A DNA stretch of 5,631 bases from Deltaproteobacteria bacterium (GTDB lineage Bacteria; Myxococcota; Polyangia; Haliangiales; Haliangiaceae): NCBI GenBank assembly GCA_018262455.1, contig JAGSPR010000628.1:1-5631 (forward strand), read 5' to 3'. Made by a program: the position numbers and the translations under genes. This document shows, one piece after another, positions 1 to 5,631 of this stretch (position 1 is its first letter; each line of letters opens with the position of its first letter). The notes below the pieces were generated by a model. The model saw nothing but the letters and a program-made list of their open reading frames with translations, made no database searches and had not been told where the DNA came from.

Positions 1-930
1 CCGGCCGATCACGTCCAGCGCGTTCTCGCCCGAACGCATGATCACGATGCCACCGACCACCTCGCCGGTGCCATCGAGCTCGGCGACGCCGCGCCGGATG
101 TTGCCGCCGATGACGACCTCCGCGACCTCACGGATCCGGATCGGCGTGCCGCGCGCGTCGGTGGTCACCACGGCGAGCTCGAGGTCGTGCTTGTTCTGGA
201 TGTAGCCGCGTCCGCGCAGCGCGTACTCGTGCTGCGCCATCTCGATGACGCGCCCGCCGACCTCGACGTTCGCGCCACGCACCGCCGCCGCGATCTGACC
301 GACGGAGACGTTGCGCGCCTTCATCCGCACCGGGTCGATCTGGATCTGATATTCCTTCTCGAACCCGCCGACACTCGCGACCTCGGCGACGCCTTCGAGC
401 CCCTGCAGCCAGTAGCGGAGCTGCCAGTCCTGGAACGCACGTCGCTCCTGGAGCGAGGTGGTCCCCGACTTCTTGACGAGCGCGTACTGGAAGACCCAGC
501 CGACGCTCGTCGCGTCCGGGCCGATCTGTGGCGTGACCCCCTCGGGGAGCTTGTCCTTGACCTTCGCGAGGTACTCGACGACGCGCGACCGGGCCCAGTA
601 GAGGTCGGTGCCGTCCTCGAACACGACGTACACGAACGACATGCCGAACATCGTGAAGCCGCGGACCGTCTTGATGCTCGGCGCGCCGAGGAACGTCGTG
701 ACGATGGGGTAGGTGATCTGGTTCTCGATCAGGGTCGGGCTACGCCCCATCCACTCGGTCGCGATGATCACCTGGGTGTCGGAGAGGTCTGGCAGCGCAT
801 CGAGCTGGCTGCGCTGCGCGCTCCAGACACCCCACCCCGCGAGCGCCGCGGCGAGCACGAACACGAGCAGGCGCTTGCGCGCCGAGAGATCGATGATCTT
901 CGCGATGGGGCCCACTCGCTCAGTGGACAT
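1..930 (-). CDS. cusA: CusA-like heavy-metal efflux RND transporter, N-terminal part (runs off left edge)
   Basis: Inner-membrane proton-driven pump of the tripartite Cu(+)/Ag(+) efflux complex, taking metal from the periplasm (and possibly cytoplasm) into the CusB/TolC conduit. The frame is open from the ATG at 930 to base 1, giving 310 of the roughly 1,030-1,050 residues usual for the family; the 3' part lies outside the window. The first transmembrane helix is about residues 20-36 (LLVFVLAAALAGWGVW). It is followed by ALPDLSDTQVII (45-56), the signature of monovalent-metal (CusA/SilA) members, and by QITYPIVTT (71-79), TVRGF (88-92), VFEDGTDLYWARSRV (103-117) and GPDATSVGW (137-145), then EVASVGG and RRGVAELDGTGEVVGG further on, all typical of the porter domain. 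The start is fixed by GGGAGG five bases upstream. The gene overlaps the end of cusB by 11 bases, so translation is probably coupled. The cleft methionines that define the metal site in E. coli CusA would lie beyond the visible part. Family assignment is very secure; Cu/Ag specificity is inferred from sequence resemblance. Confidence 0.96.
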   Translation of the reverse strand, partial: MSTERVGPIAKIIDLSARKRLLVFVLAAALAGWGVWSAQRSQLDALPDLSDTQVIIATEWMGRSPTLIENQITYPIVTTFLGAPSIKTVRGFTMFGMSFVYVVFEDGTDLYWARSRVVEYLAKVKDKLPEGVTPQIGPDATSVGWVFQYALVKKSGTTSLQERRAFQDWQLRYWLQGLEGVAEVASVGGFEKEYQIQIDPVRMKARNVSVGQIAAAVRGANVEVGGRVIEMAQHEYALRGRGYIQNKHDLELAVVTTDARGTPIRIREVAEVVIGGNIRRGVAELDGTGEVVGGIVIMRSGENALDVIGR

Positions 931-2092
931 GACCGCCTCCCGGCGAGCTCGAGGCGCGCAGGCGGCTCTCGGAGTCGAGCAGGAACTGCGCGCCGATCGC
1001 GACTCGATCGCCGGCGACCAGGCCGGATTCGACCCGGTAGAGATCTCCGCTCGCGGGGCCGAGCGTGACCTCGCGCGGCTGGAGGTGGTCGCCGTGGACG
1101 AGGAACACGATCGATCGGGTGCCGGTCCGGATCACGGCGCTCTCGGGAATCGTCAGGCCCGCACCGAGCGCCAGCGTCAGCTCGGCCGAGACGAACGCGC
1201 CGGGCCGCAGCCGGCCACCGCGATTGTCGATCACGAACCTGGCCTTGAGCGTCCGCGTCGCCTCGTCGATCGTGGGCGCGAGGAAGTCGACCGTCGCGTC
1301 GATCGGGGCAGCCTGGCCCTCGATCGTCAGGCGCGCGTGATCCCCGACGTGGACGTAGGACGCGTCGCGCTCGTAGAGGTCGACGAGGGCCCACAGCCTC
1401 GACAGATCGGACAGCGTGTAGAGCTCGGTCGACGGATCCACGAACGTCCCCTCGATCGCCGACTTCGCGACGATCACGCCCGAGCGAGGTGCGAGCAGCG
1501 AGAAGGTGCGGTTGGGCTCGCGCGATGCCTCGAGCCGGGCAACTTCGGCCTTCGGCACGTCCCACAGCGCGAGGCGGCGGCGGGCGGCGGCGAGCAGCGG
1601 ATCCCCGGCGGGTCGATCGAGCAACGCGACGAGCTCGGACTCGGCCGCGAACACCTCCTGGCTGTAGATCGAGCAGAGGGGCTGCCCGGCGCGCACCGCG
1701 CGGCCGACGAAGTTCGCCTGGATCGTGTCGATCCAGCCGCGCACCTTGGCGTGGACGTGGGTCGTGCGGGTCTCGTCGAAGCCGACCACGCCGACGGTCC
1801 GGACCGTGCGGGTCAGCTCGCGCTGCTCCACCGGCGCGCTCGCGAGCCCGATCGCCTCCGCTTGTGCGGGATCGACCGTGATGGCCACGTAGCCAGGCGG
1901 CGCATCGCCGTGCGCGGCGTGGCCCGCTTGGCCCTCGTGACCTGCGTGTCCGGCGGCTGGAGCGGGGGCGGATGGCGGTTCGCTGAACGGCCATGACGTC
2001 CGCACGTACTGCGTGATCGTGAGGCCGAGGAGCACGGCGACGGCTGCCGCAGCCGCCACGATCTTGTGGCGTTCCTGGCGTGGCAAGCTCAC
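920..2092 (-). CDS. cusB: CusB-like periplasmic adaptor (membrane fusion protein) of Cu/Ag RND efflux
   Basis: 390-residue adaptor that bridges the RND pump and the outer-membrane channel. I chose the GTG at 2092, not the longer open frame upstream to 2446, because it has AGAGAGGA five bases before it, overlaps the stop of the channel gene in GTGA, and is followed directly by a membrane anchor (about residues 11-24). Next come a Pro/Ala/His-rich linker (35-66, His at 49, 52, 58, 61), the start of the beta-barrel/lipoyl part with VRGWIDTI (117-124), and GRAVRAGQPLCSIYSQEV (130-147), the standard lipoyl/hairpin entry of CusB proteins. A short alpha-hairpin follows (about 148-192), then the second lipoyl half LLAPRSGVIVAKSAIEGTFV (199-218) and the barrel LWALVDLYERDASYVHVGD (233-251). 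The membrane-proximal domain ends the protein (about 315-370). Apart from the initiator there is no methionine, and there is a single Cys (140); E. coli CusB uses three N-terminal Met to bind metal. No CPMHP-type metal-binding domain is present. The tail ends GGGHVH. Family very secure; the metal is inferred from neighbours. Confidence 0.95.
   Translation of the reverse strand: MSLPRQERHKIVAAAAAVAVLLGLTITQYVRTSWPFSEPPSAPAPAAGHAGHEGQAGHAAHGDAPPGYVAITVDPAQAEAIGLASAPVEQRELTRTVRTVGVVGFDETRTTHVHAKVRGWIDTIQANFVGRAVRAGQPLCSIYSQEVFAAESELVALLDRPAGDPLLAAARRRLALWDVPKAEVARLEASREPNRTFSLLAPRSGVIVAKSAIEGTFVDPSTELYTLSDLSRLWALVDLYERDASYVHVGDHARLTIEGQAAPIDATVDFLAPTIDEATRTLKARFVIDNRGGRLRPGAFVSAELTLALGAGLTIPESAVIRTGTRSIVFLVHGDHLQPREVTLGPASGDLYRVESGLVAGDRVAIGAQFLLDSESRLRASSSPGGGHVH
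936..941 (-). promoter_or_regulatory. Shine-Dalgarno of cusA
   Basis: On the minus strand GGGAGG lies five bases before the ATG at 930-928, inside the last codons of cusB. It supports that ATG as the real start and suggests translational coupling of adaptor and pump. Confidence 0.75.
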
Positions 2093-3297
2093 GGGGGTCC
2101 TCTCTGCGCGGTGACACGGGCGAGCCGCGCCGACGCTAGACCGAGCGCGCGCTCGGCGGTCACCAGGTCCATCTGCGCGGCCCACAAGATCTGGGTGGCC
2201 TCGAGCACGCTCACGAGCGGCAGCTGACCGGTCGTGTAGGCCGCGAGGGTCGGCTCGATCGCGGCCTTCGCGCGCGGCACGACCTGGTCTCGCAACGCGA
2301 GCCAGCGGATCCGCGTGGCGAGCACGCGCTCTCGGGCGACGACGGCGTCGCCGACGACCATGCGCCGCATCGCGACGAGGTCCTGCTCGGCCATCTCGCT
2401 CATCGCCGTGGCCTCGGCGACGCCCGCGCGCAGCTTGCCCCGCCACAACGGGATGCTGACGCCCACCATCACCATCCAGCCCGCGCCATCGGCCATCGTG
2501 TACGACGGTCCGGTCTGGATCATCGCCATCGGCTTGTACATGTCGTCCATCACCGAGAGCTCGGCGTGAGCGCGATCGATCGCGGCTTGCCCGGTGCGCA
2601 GCTCGGGGCGGCGACCGAGCGCGGCCGTCACGGTGACGTCCTGGGCGGGCGGTTCGTCGGTCGGCGGCGCCGCGAGCTCCGGGACGGCAACGTCGGGCCC
2701 CCGGCCGAGGCTCGTGTTGAGCATCGCCTCGGAGGCGCGGACCTCGCTGGCCTGGGCGCGCAGCTGGCCGTCGAGGCGTGCCACCTCGATCTCGGCGCGC
2801 AGCACCTCGGCCTGCGTGCCCTTCCCGGCCCCGTAACGCGCGGTCGCCGCGGCAACGAGCTGGTCCGCGAGCAGCTTCTGTTCGGCGAGGATCGTGGCCA
2901 TCTGGCGCTCCTCCCGGACCATCAGGAAGGCCGTCGCCGCCTCGAGCTCGATGTCGAGCTGCGTCCGATCGACGTCGGCGGCGAGCCCGCGCGCCTCGGC
3001 CGCGGCGGCTGTCCGGCGATGACCGCGAATGCGCGAGAGCGGAAACCGCTGCTCGACCACGATGCTCGCATCGACGCCGCCGAGCATGAACGGCAGGTGG
3101 TCGATCGACGGGAGCACCATCGGGTCATCGAGCGCCGACACGAGGGTCGGGCGCTCCGCTGCGGCATGGGCGCGCGCCTTTGCGACCACGATCTCGGCAC
3201 GATGCTGGCGCGCCAGGCGCATCACGTCGGTCAGCTGCCACGTCGGCGGCGAGTCCTCGGCAGCCGCGCGCACCGCCGTCGCTGCAAGTCGCTGCAA
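2089..3297 (-). CDS. TolC/CusC-like outer-membrane efflux channel; 5' end apparently frameshifted
   Basis: Outer-membrane channel that would complete the CusABC-type tripartite pump. The frame has 402 codons from a TTG at 3297, two codons after an in-frame TGA (3301-3303). The body shows the two internal repeats of the outer-membrane efflux family: a first half with RGHRRTAAAAEA (91-102) and YGAGKGTQAEVLRAEIEVAR (155-174), and a second half with SIPLWRGKLRAGVAEA (281-296) and YTTGQLPLVSVLEATQI (354-370). Both have the long Ala/Glu/Arg-rich helices of the periplasmic barrel. Residues 250-313 hold 11 methionines, which suits soft-metal handling. Read from the TTG the protein has no signal peptide and no Shine-Dalgarno, which makes no sense for an outer-membrane protein. 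A secretion signal begins at the ATG at 3331 in another frame, and loss of one copy of the 10-base tandem repeat (3278-3297) would fuse the two into a 410-residue protein of normal layout. So this is either a broken or switched-off gene, or an assembly error. The gene overlaps cusB by four bases. Family secure; true start and functional state uncertain. Confidence 0.9.
   Translation of the reverse strand: MQRLAATAVRAAAEDSPPTWQLTDVMRLARQHRAEIVVAKARAHAAAERPTLVSALDDPMVLPSIDHLPFMLGGVDASIVVEQRFPLSRIRGHRRTAAAAEARGLAADVDRTQLDIELEAATAFLMVREERQMATILAEQKLLADQLVAAATARYGAGKGTQAEVLRAEIEVARLDGQLRAQASEVRASEAMLNTSLGRGPDVAVPELAAPPTDEPPAQDVTVTAALGRRPELRTGQAAIDRAHAELSVMDDMYKPMAMIQTGPSYTMADGAGWMVMVGVSIPLWRGKLRAGVAEATAMSEMAEQDLVAMRRMVVGDAVVARERVLATRIRWLALRDQVVPRAKAAIEPTLAAYTTGQLPLVSVLEATQILWAAQMDLVTAERALGLASARLARVTAQRGPP
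2098..2105 (-). promoter_or_regulatory. Shine-Dalgarno of cusB
   Basis: Minus-strand AGAGAGGA sits five bases before the GTG at 2092-2090, within the last codons of the channel gene. It decides the cusB start against upstream in-frame alternatives. Confidence 0.75.
3278..3297 (-). repeat. Perfect 10-bp tandem duplication at the frameshift point of the channel gene
   Basis: Two adjacent identical copies of GTCGCTGCAA on the plus strand (3278-3287 and 3288-3297; TTGCAGCGAC on the coding strand). Ten bases is not a multiple of three, so the second copy moves the signal-peptide frame from ATG 3331 out of the frame of the channel body. Deleting either copy restores one continuous frame. Confidence 0.95.
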
Positions 3298-3331
3298 TGA
3301 TCAGCAACCCGAGCGAGCACCGCAGGACCAT
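3298..3331 (-). other. Detached signal-peptide start of the TolC-like gene
   Basis: From the ATG at 3331 the minus strand reads MVLRCSLGLLI and then enters the 10-base repeat. With one repeat copy the protein continues IAATAVRAAA then EDSPPTWQL, which gives a short basic start, a hydrophobic core and an AxA-type cleavage site before Glu-Asp. With the two copies present here the frame instead runs to a stop at 3125-3127, giving a 68-residue product unrelated to the family. The Cys in IAATC in this frame is not a good lipobox (Thr at -1). No clear Shine-Dalgarno precedes the ATG. Interpretation as the original gene start is inference, but the exact frame restoration makes it likely. Confidence 0.7.
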
Positions 3332-3589
3332 GACGCTGGTCGCTGTTTCACGGTTCGTGCCGGTCGCAAATCCGCCCAACCACTTGGCGTCGCGCCTGTC
3401 GATTCGCCAGAACCCGCAAAGAATTCGCAGCTCGGCGGGGCGGCGCCAGGCTTGCGCGGCAGAAGCCGGCGTAACCATGAGGGTTACGGTCGTCATCCGG
3501 CGCTCGCGACGCAACCCTTGCACCGCTGCACCTCGCTCGTCGGACCTTGATTCGAGGGCGGCGCTAACCGCTCGCAAGGATGGCCGCGG
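3332..3589. other. Intergenic spacer between copper ATPase and channel gene
   Basis: A 258-base stretch with no convincing coding sequence: the open frames crossing it match no family I recognise and lack ribosome sites. It holds the 7-5-7 inverted repeat at 3470-3488 and a short imperfect hairpin near 3553-3574, just after the ATPase stop, without a T-run. It is long enough for a promoter driving the channel-adaptor-pump genes separately from the ATPase, but I see no clear -35/-10 pair. Confidence 0.6.
3470..3488. promoter_or_regulatory. Perfect 7-5-7 inverted repeat, possible operator
   Basis: CGTAACC, five bases ATGAG, then GGTTACG: a perfect dyad 139 bases upstream of the ATG at 3331. 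It stands in the spacer between two metal-efflux transcription segments, where a copper-responsive regulator could bind. It does not match the CueR, CsoR, CopY or CusR/CopR box sequences I know, so both the regulator and the function are unknown. A chance dyad or a small RNA hairpin is also possible. Confidence 0.3.
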
Positions 3590-5631
3590 TCAGTCGATCC
3601 GGCGCGTGCGGAGGCGGAGCGCGTTCGTGATCACCGAGACCGAGCTGAGGCTCATCGCGGCGCTCGCGATCATCGGGCTGAGGAGCAAGCCGAACATCGG
3701 GTAGAGCACACCGGCCGCGATCGGGACACCCAGCGCGTTGTACGCGAACGCGAACACGAGGTTCTGGCGGATGTTTCGCATCGTCGCGCGGCTGAGCTGA
3801 CGCGCGCGTGCGACACCCCGGAGGTCGCCCTTGACCAGCGTGATGCCTGCGCTCTGGATCGCCACGTCGGTGCCGGTCCCCATCGCGATCCCGACCTCCG
3901 CCTGCGCGAGCGCGGGGGCGTCGTTGACGCCATCTCCAGCCATCGCGACGACCTTGCCTTCGCGTTGCAGCCGTTCGACCACCTGACGCTTCTGGTCGGG
4001 CAGGACCTCCGCGATCACGTCGTCGAGCCCGAGTGACGCGGCGACCGCGGCGGCGGTGAGCTTGCTGTCCCCGGTCAGCATGATGATCTTCAGGCCTTCG
4101 GCGTGGAGCGACCGGATCGCTTCGGGAGTCGTGGCCTTGATCGGATCCGCCACGCCGAGGGCGGCGGCCGCGGTGCCATCGATCGCGAGGTAGACCACCG
4201 TCTGGCCCTCGCTGCGATGCTGATCGGCCTGCGCCGACAGCGCATCGAGCTTGATGCCCTCGGCGGTCACGAACCGCGCGTTGCCCAGCGTGATCGTCCT
4301 GCCTCCGATCGTGGCGCGCACGCCGCCGCCCGGGACCGACTCGAAGCTCGCCGCGGCCGGGATCTCGAGCTTGCGTTCGGCGGCGGCACCGAGGATCGCA
4401 GCCGCCAGCGGGTGCTCGCTGCTGCGCTCGAGCCCGGCCGCCAGCGCGACTGCCTCGGCTTCCGTGGTGCCGGGCAGGACGGTGACCGACACGAGCCGCG
4501 GCTTGCCTTCGGTCAGGGTCCCGGTCTTGTCGACGACGATGGTGTCGACGCGCTCGAGTGCCTCGAGTGCCTCCGCCTTGCGGATCAACACGCCGAGCCC
4601 TGCACCCCGACCCGTCGCGACCATGATCGACATCGGGGTGGCGAGCCCGAGCGCGCACGGACACGCGATGATCAGCACGGCCACCGCATTGACGAGCGCA
4701 TGGGCGAGCCGGGGATCGGGGCCCAGCATGCCCCACACCCCCGCGGTGGCGATCGAGATCACGACGACGGTCGGGACGAACCACGCCGCAACCCGATCTG
4801 CGAGCCGCTGGATCGGCGCACGACTGCGCTGGGCCTCCGCGACCATCTTGACGATCTGCGCGAGCAAGGTGTCGCGGCCGACGCGCTCGGCGGTGATCAC
4901 GAATCCACCGGTCGTATTCAGGGTGCCGCCCGTGACCTGGTCGTTCAGCCGCTTCTCGACGGGGATCGGCTCGCCGGTGATCATCGATTCGTCGACGCTG
5001 CTGCCGCCCTCGAGCACGAGGCCATCCACGGGAACCCGCTCGCCGGGCCGCACGCGCAGCCGATCGCCGACCTGGACGTGCTCCAGCGGCACATCTTCCT
5101 CGACACCCGCGCTGGTGATCCGGCGCGCCGTCTTGGGCGCCAGTCCCAGCAGCGCGCGAATCGCTCCGGATGTCGCGCTGCGTGCACGCAGCTCGAGCAC
5201 TTGACCGAGCAAGACGAGCGCGACGATGACGGCCGCGGCCTCGAAGTACACGGGCACCGATCCATCGTGGCCCCGCATCGTGTCGGGGATCGCCGACGGC
5301 GCCAGCGTGGCGAGCAGGCTGTACGCGAACGCGGTGCCAGTCCCGATCGCGATCAACGTGAACATGTTGAGGTTGCGCGTGCGAACCGACTCCCAGCCGC
5401 GCTGAAAGAATGGCCAGCCGCCCCAGACCACGACCGGCGCAGCGAGCCCGAGCTCCACCCAGGTGCGAGCGGAGGGCGCGATGGGCGTGAAGCCGACCAT
5501 CTCGCCCATCGAGAGCACGAGCAACGGCACCGCGAGGACCACGCTGATCCAGAACCGCCGCGTCATGTCGACCAGCTCGGGATTGGGACCTTCCTGCGCG
5601 GTCGTCGGGGTCTCGGGTTCGAGCGCCATGC
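3590..5631 (-). CDS. copA: Cu(+)/Ag(+)-translocating P1B-1-type ATPase, N-terminus cut by window edge
   Basis: ATP-driven exporter moving Cu(+)/Ag(+) from cytoplasm to periplasm. Numbering from the first visible Met (5629), 679 residues are seen. Eight membrane helices fall at about 24-44, 57-75, 88-110, 127-145, 281-301, 308-332, 625-647 and 649-668. The actuator domain carries TGEP (218-221). The metal site in helix 6 is CPC (323-325). The phosphorylation loop is DKTGT (367-371, Asp367 acceptor). The nucleotide domain has SEHP (404-407) and GGG (434-436), and the hinge has TGD (519-521) and GDGVND (565-570). Tyr630-Asn631 in helix 7 and Met659 with Ser662-Ser663 in helix 8 complete the P1B-1 copper signature. 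MALEP at the visible start is not a true N-terminus: related ATPases have a cysteine metal-binding domain ending CxxCGMALEP, and the two bases before the ATG (GC) fit the 3' end of a Gly codon. So a domain with the Cys residues should lie upstream. No frameshift is seen and the catalytic set is complete. Direction of transport is known for the family, not visible here. Confidence 0.96.
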   Translation of the reverse strand, partial: MALEPETPTTAQEGPNPELVDMTRRFWISVVLAVPLLVLSMGEMVGFTPIAPSARTWVELGLAAPVVVWGGWPFFQRGWESVRTRNLNMFTLIAIGTGTAFAYSLLATLAPSAIPDTMRGHDGSVPVYFEAAAVIVALVLLGQVLELRARSATSGAIRALLGLAPKTARRITSAGVEEDVPLEHVQVGDRLRVRPGERVPVDGLVLEGGSSVDESMITGEPIPVEKRLNDQVTGGTLNTTGGFVITAERVGRDTLLAQIVKMVAEAQRSRAPIQRLADRVAAWFVPTVVVISIATAGVWGMLGPDPRLAHALVNAVAVLIIACPCALGLATPMSIMVATGRGAGLGVLIRKAEALEALERVDTIVVDKTGTLTEGKPRLVSVTVLPGTTEAEAVALAAGLERSSEHPLAAAILGAAAERKLEIPAAASFESVPGGGVRATIGGRTITLGNARFVTAEGIKLDALSAQADQHRSEGQTVVYLAIDGTAAAALGVADPIKATTPEAIRSLHAEGLKIIMLTGDSKLTAAAVAASLGLDDVIAEVLPDQKRQVVERLQREGKVVAMAGDGVNDAPALAQAEVGIAMGTGTDVAIQSAGITLVKGDLRGVARARQLSRATMRNIRQNLVFAFAYNALGVPIAAGVLYPMFGLLLSPMIASAAMSLSSVSVITNALRLRTRRID

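Noticed and set aside
2093..2446. N-terminal extension of the cusB frame to 2446.
   Set aside because: It lies wholly within the channel gene, translates to Arg/Ala-rich shadow sequence, and the GTG at 2092 has a good Shine-Dalgarno followed by the membrane anchor.
2566..3300. Plus-strand open frame of 244 codons opposite the channel gene, and other long plus-strand frames (187-1068, 713-1996, 4251-5204).
   Set aside because: They are opposite well-supported genes in GC-rich DNA, have Arg/Gly/Ala-rich low-complexity translations with no family motif, and lack ribosome sites.
3301..3351. 16-codon GTG mini-frame ending at TGA 3301, just before the TTG at 3297, as a leader peptide coupling translation of the channel gene.
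   Set aside because: No Shine-Dalgarno and no metal- or attenuation-like pattern; the joined TTG product would still lack an export signal, so the duplication model explains more.
3511..3521. Small GCAA-CCC-TTGC inverted repeat as a second operator.
   Set aside because: A four-base arm is expected by chance in a spacer of this size and base composition.
3553..3574. Hairpin after the ATPase stop (cgag/ctcg plus cgg/ccg) as a terminator.
   Set aside because: The stem is short with a two-base bulge and there is no following T-run; not enough to call an intrinsic terminator.
4553..4570. 9-bp tandem repeat CTCGAGTGC twice inside the ATPase gene.
   Set aside because: It is in frame and encodes ALEALE just before the phosphorylation motif, a normal family sequence, so it has no frame effect.
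3564..4784. Minus-strand 406-codon frame overlapping the ATPase.
   Set aside because: Out-of-frame reading of the ATPase, Arg/Gly/Asp-rich with no domain; the in-frame ATPase motifs are complete.

Overview
The window holds one end-to-end copper/silver detoxification cluster, with all four genes on the minus strand. The DNA is very GC-rich and strongly third-position GC, and the protein families belong to a Gram-negative cell envelope. A high-GC proteobacterium-like or Myxococcota-like lineage fits, but this is inference from composition only; the sequence gives no direct taxonomic marker.

Reading in the direction of transcription (right to left): (1) 3590-5631 encodes a Cu(+)/Ag(+)-type P1B-1 ATPase. 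Its N-terminus is cut by the right edge: the first visible Met reads MALEP, which looks like the internal part of a CxxCGMALEP metal-binding motif and not a start. (2) 3332-3589 is a 258-base spacer without a convincing gene. It contains a perfect 7-5-7 inverted repeat that could be an operator. (3) 2089-3297 encodes a TolC/CusC-like outer-membrane channel. Its reading frame opens only at a TTG and lacks a signal peptide. A good signal peptide begins at the ATG at 3331 in another frame, and the two frames are separated by a perfect 10-base tandem duplication (3278-3297). Removing one copy joins them exactly. (4) 920-2092 encodes a CusB-like periplasmic adaptor with a His-rich linker and no internal methionine. 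(5) 1-930 encodes the first 310 residues of a CusA-like heavy-metal RND pump and runs off the left edge.

The genes would work in series. The ATPase moves Cu(+)/Ag(+) from cytoplasm to periplasm, and the CusA-CusB-TolC tripartite pump moves it across the outer membrane. The channel, adaptor and pump genes are tightly packed (4-base and 11-base overlaps, each with a good Shine-Dalgarno), so they are almost certainly one transcript. The ATPase may belong to the same transcript, or the 258-base spacer may carry a separate promoter. No regulator, CusF-type chaperone, RNA gene, mobile element or CRISPR array is visible. The families are known ones. The most notable observation is the duplication that appears to break, or switch, the channel gene.
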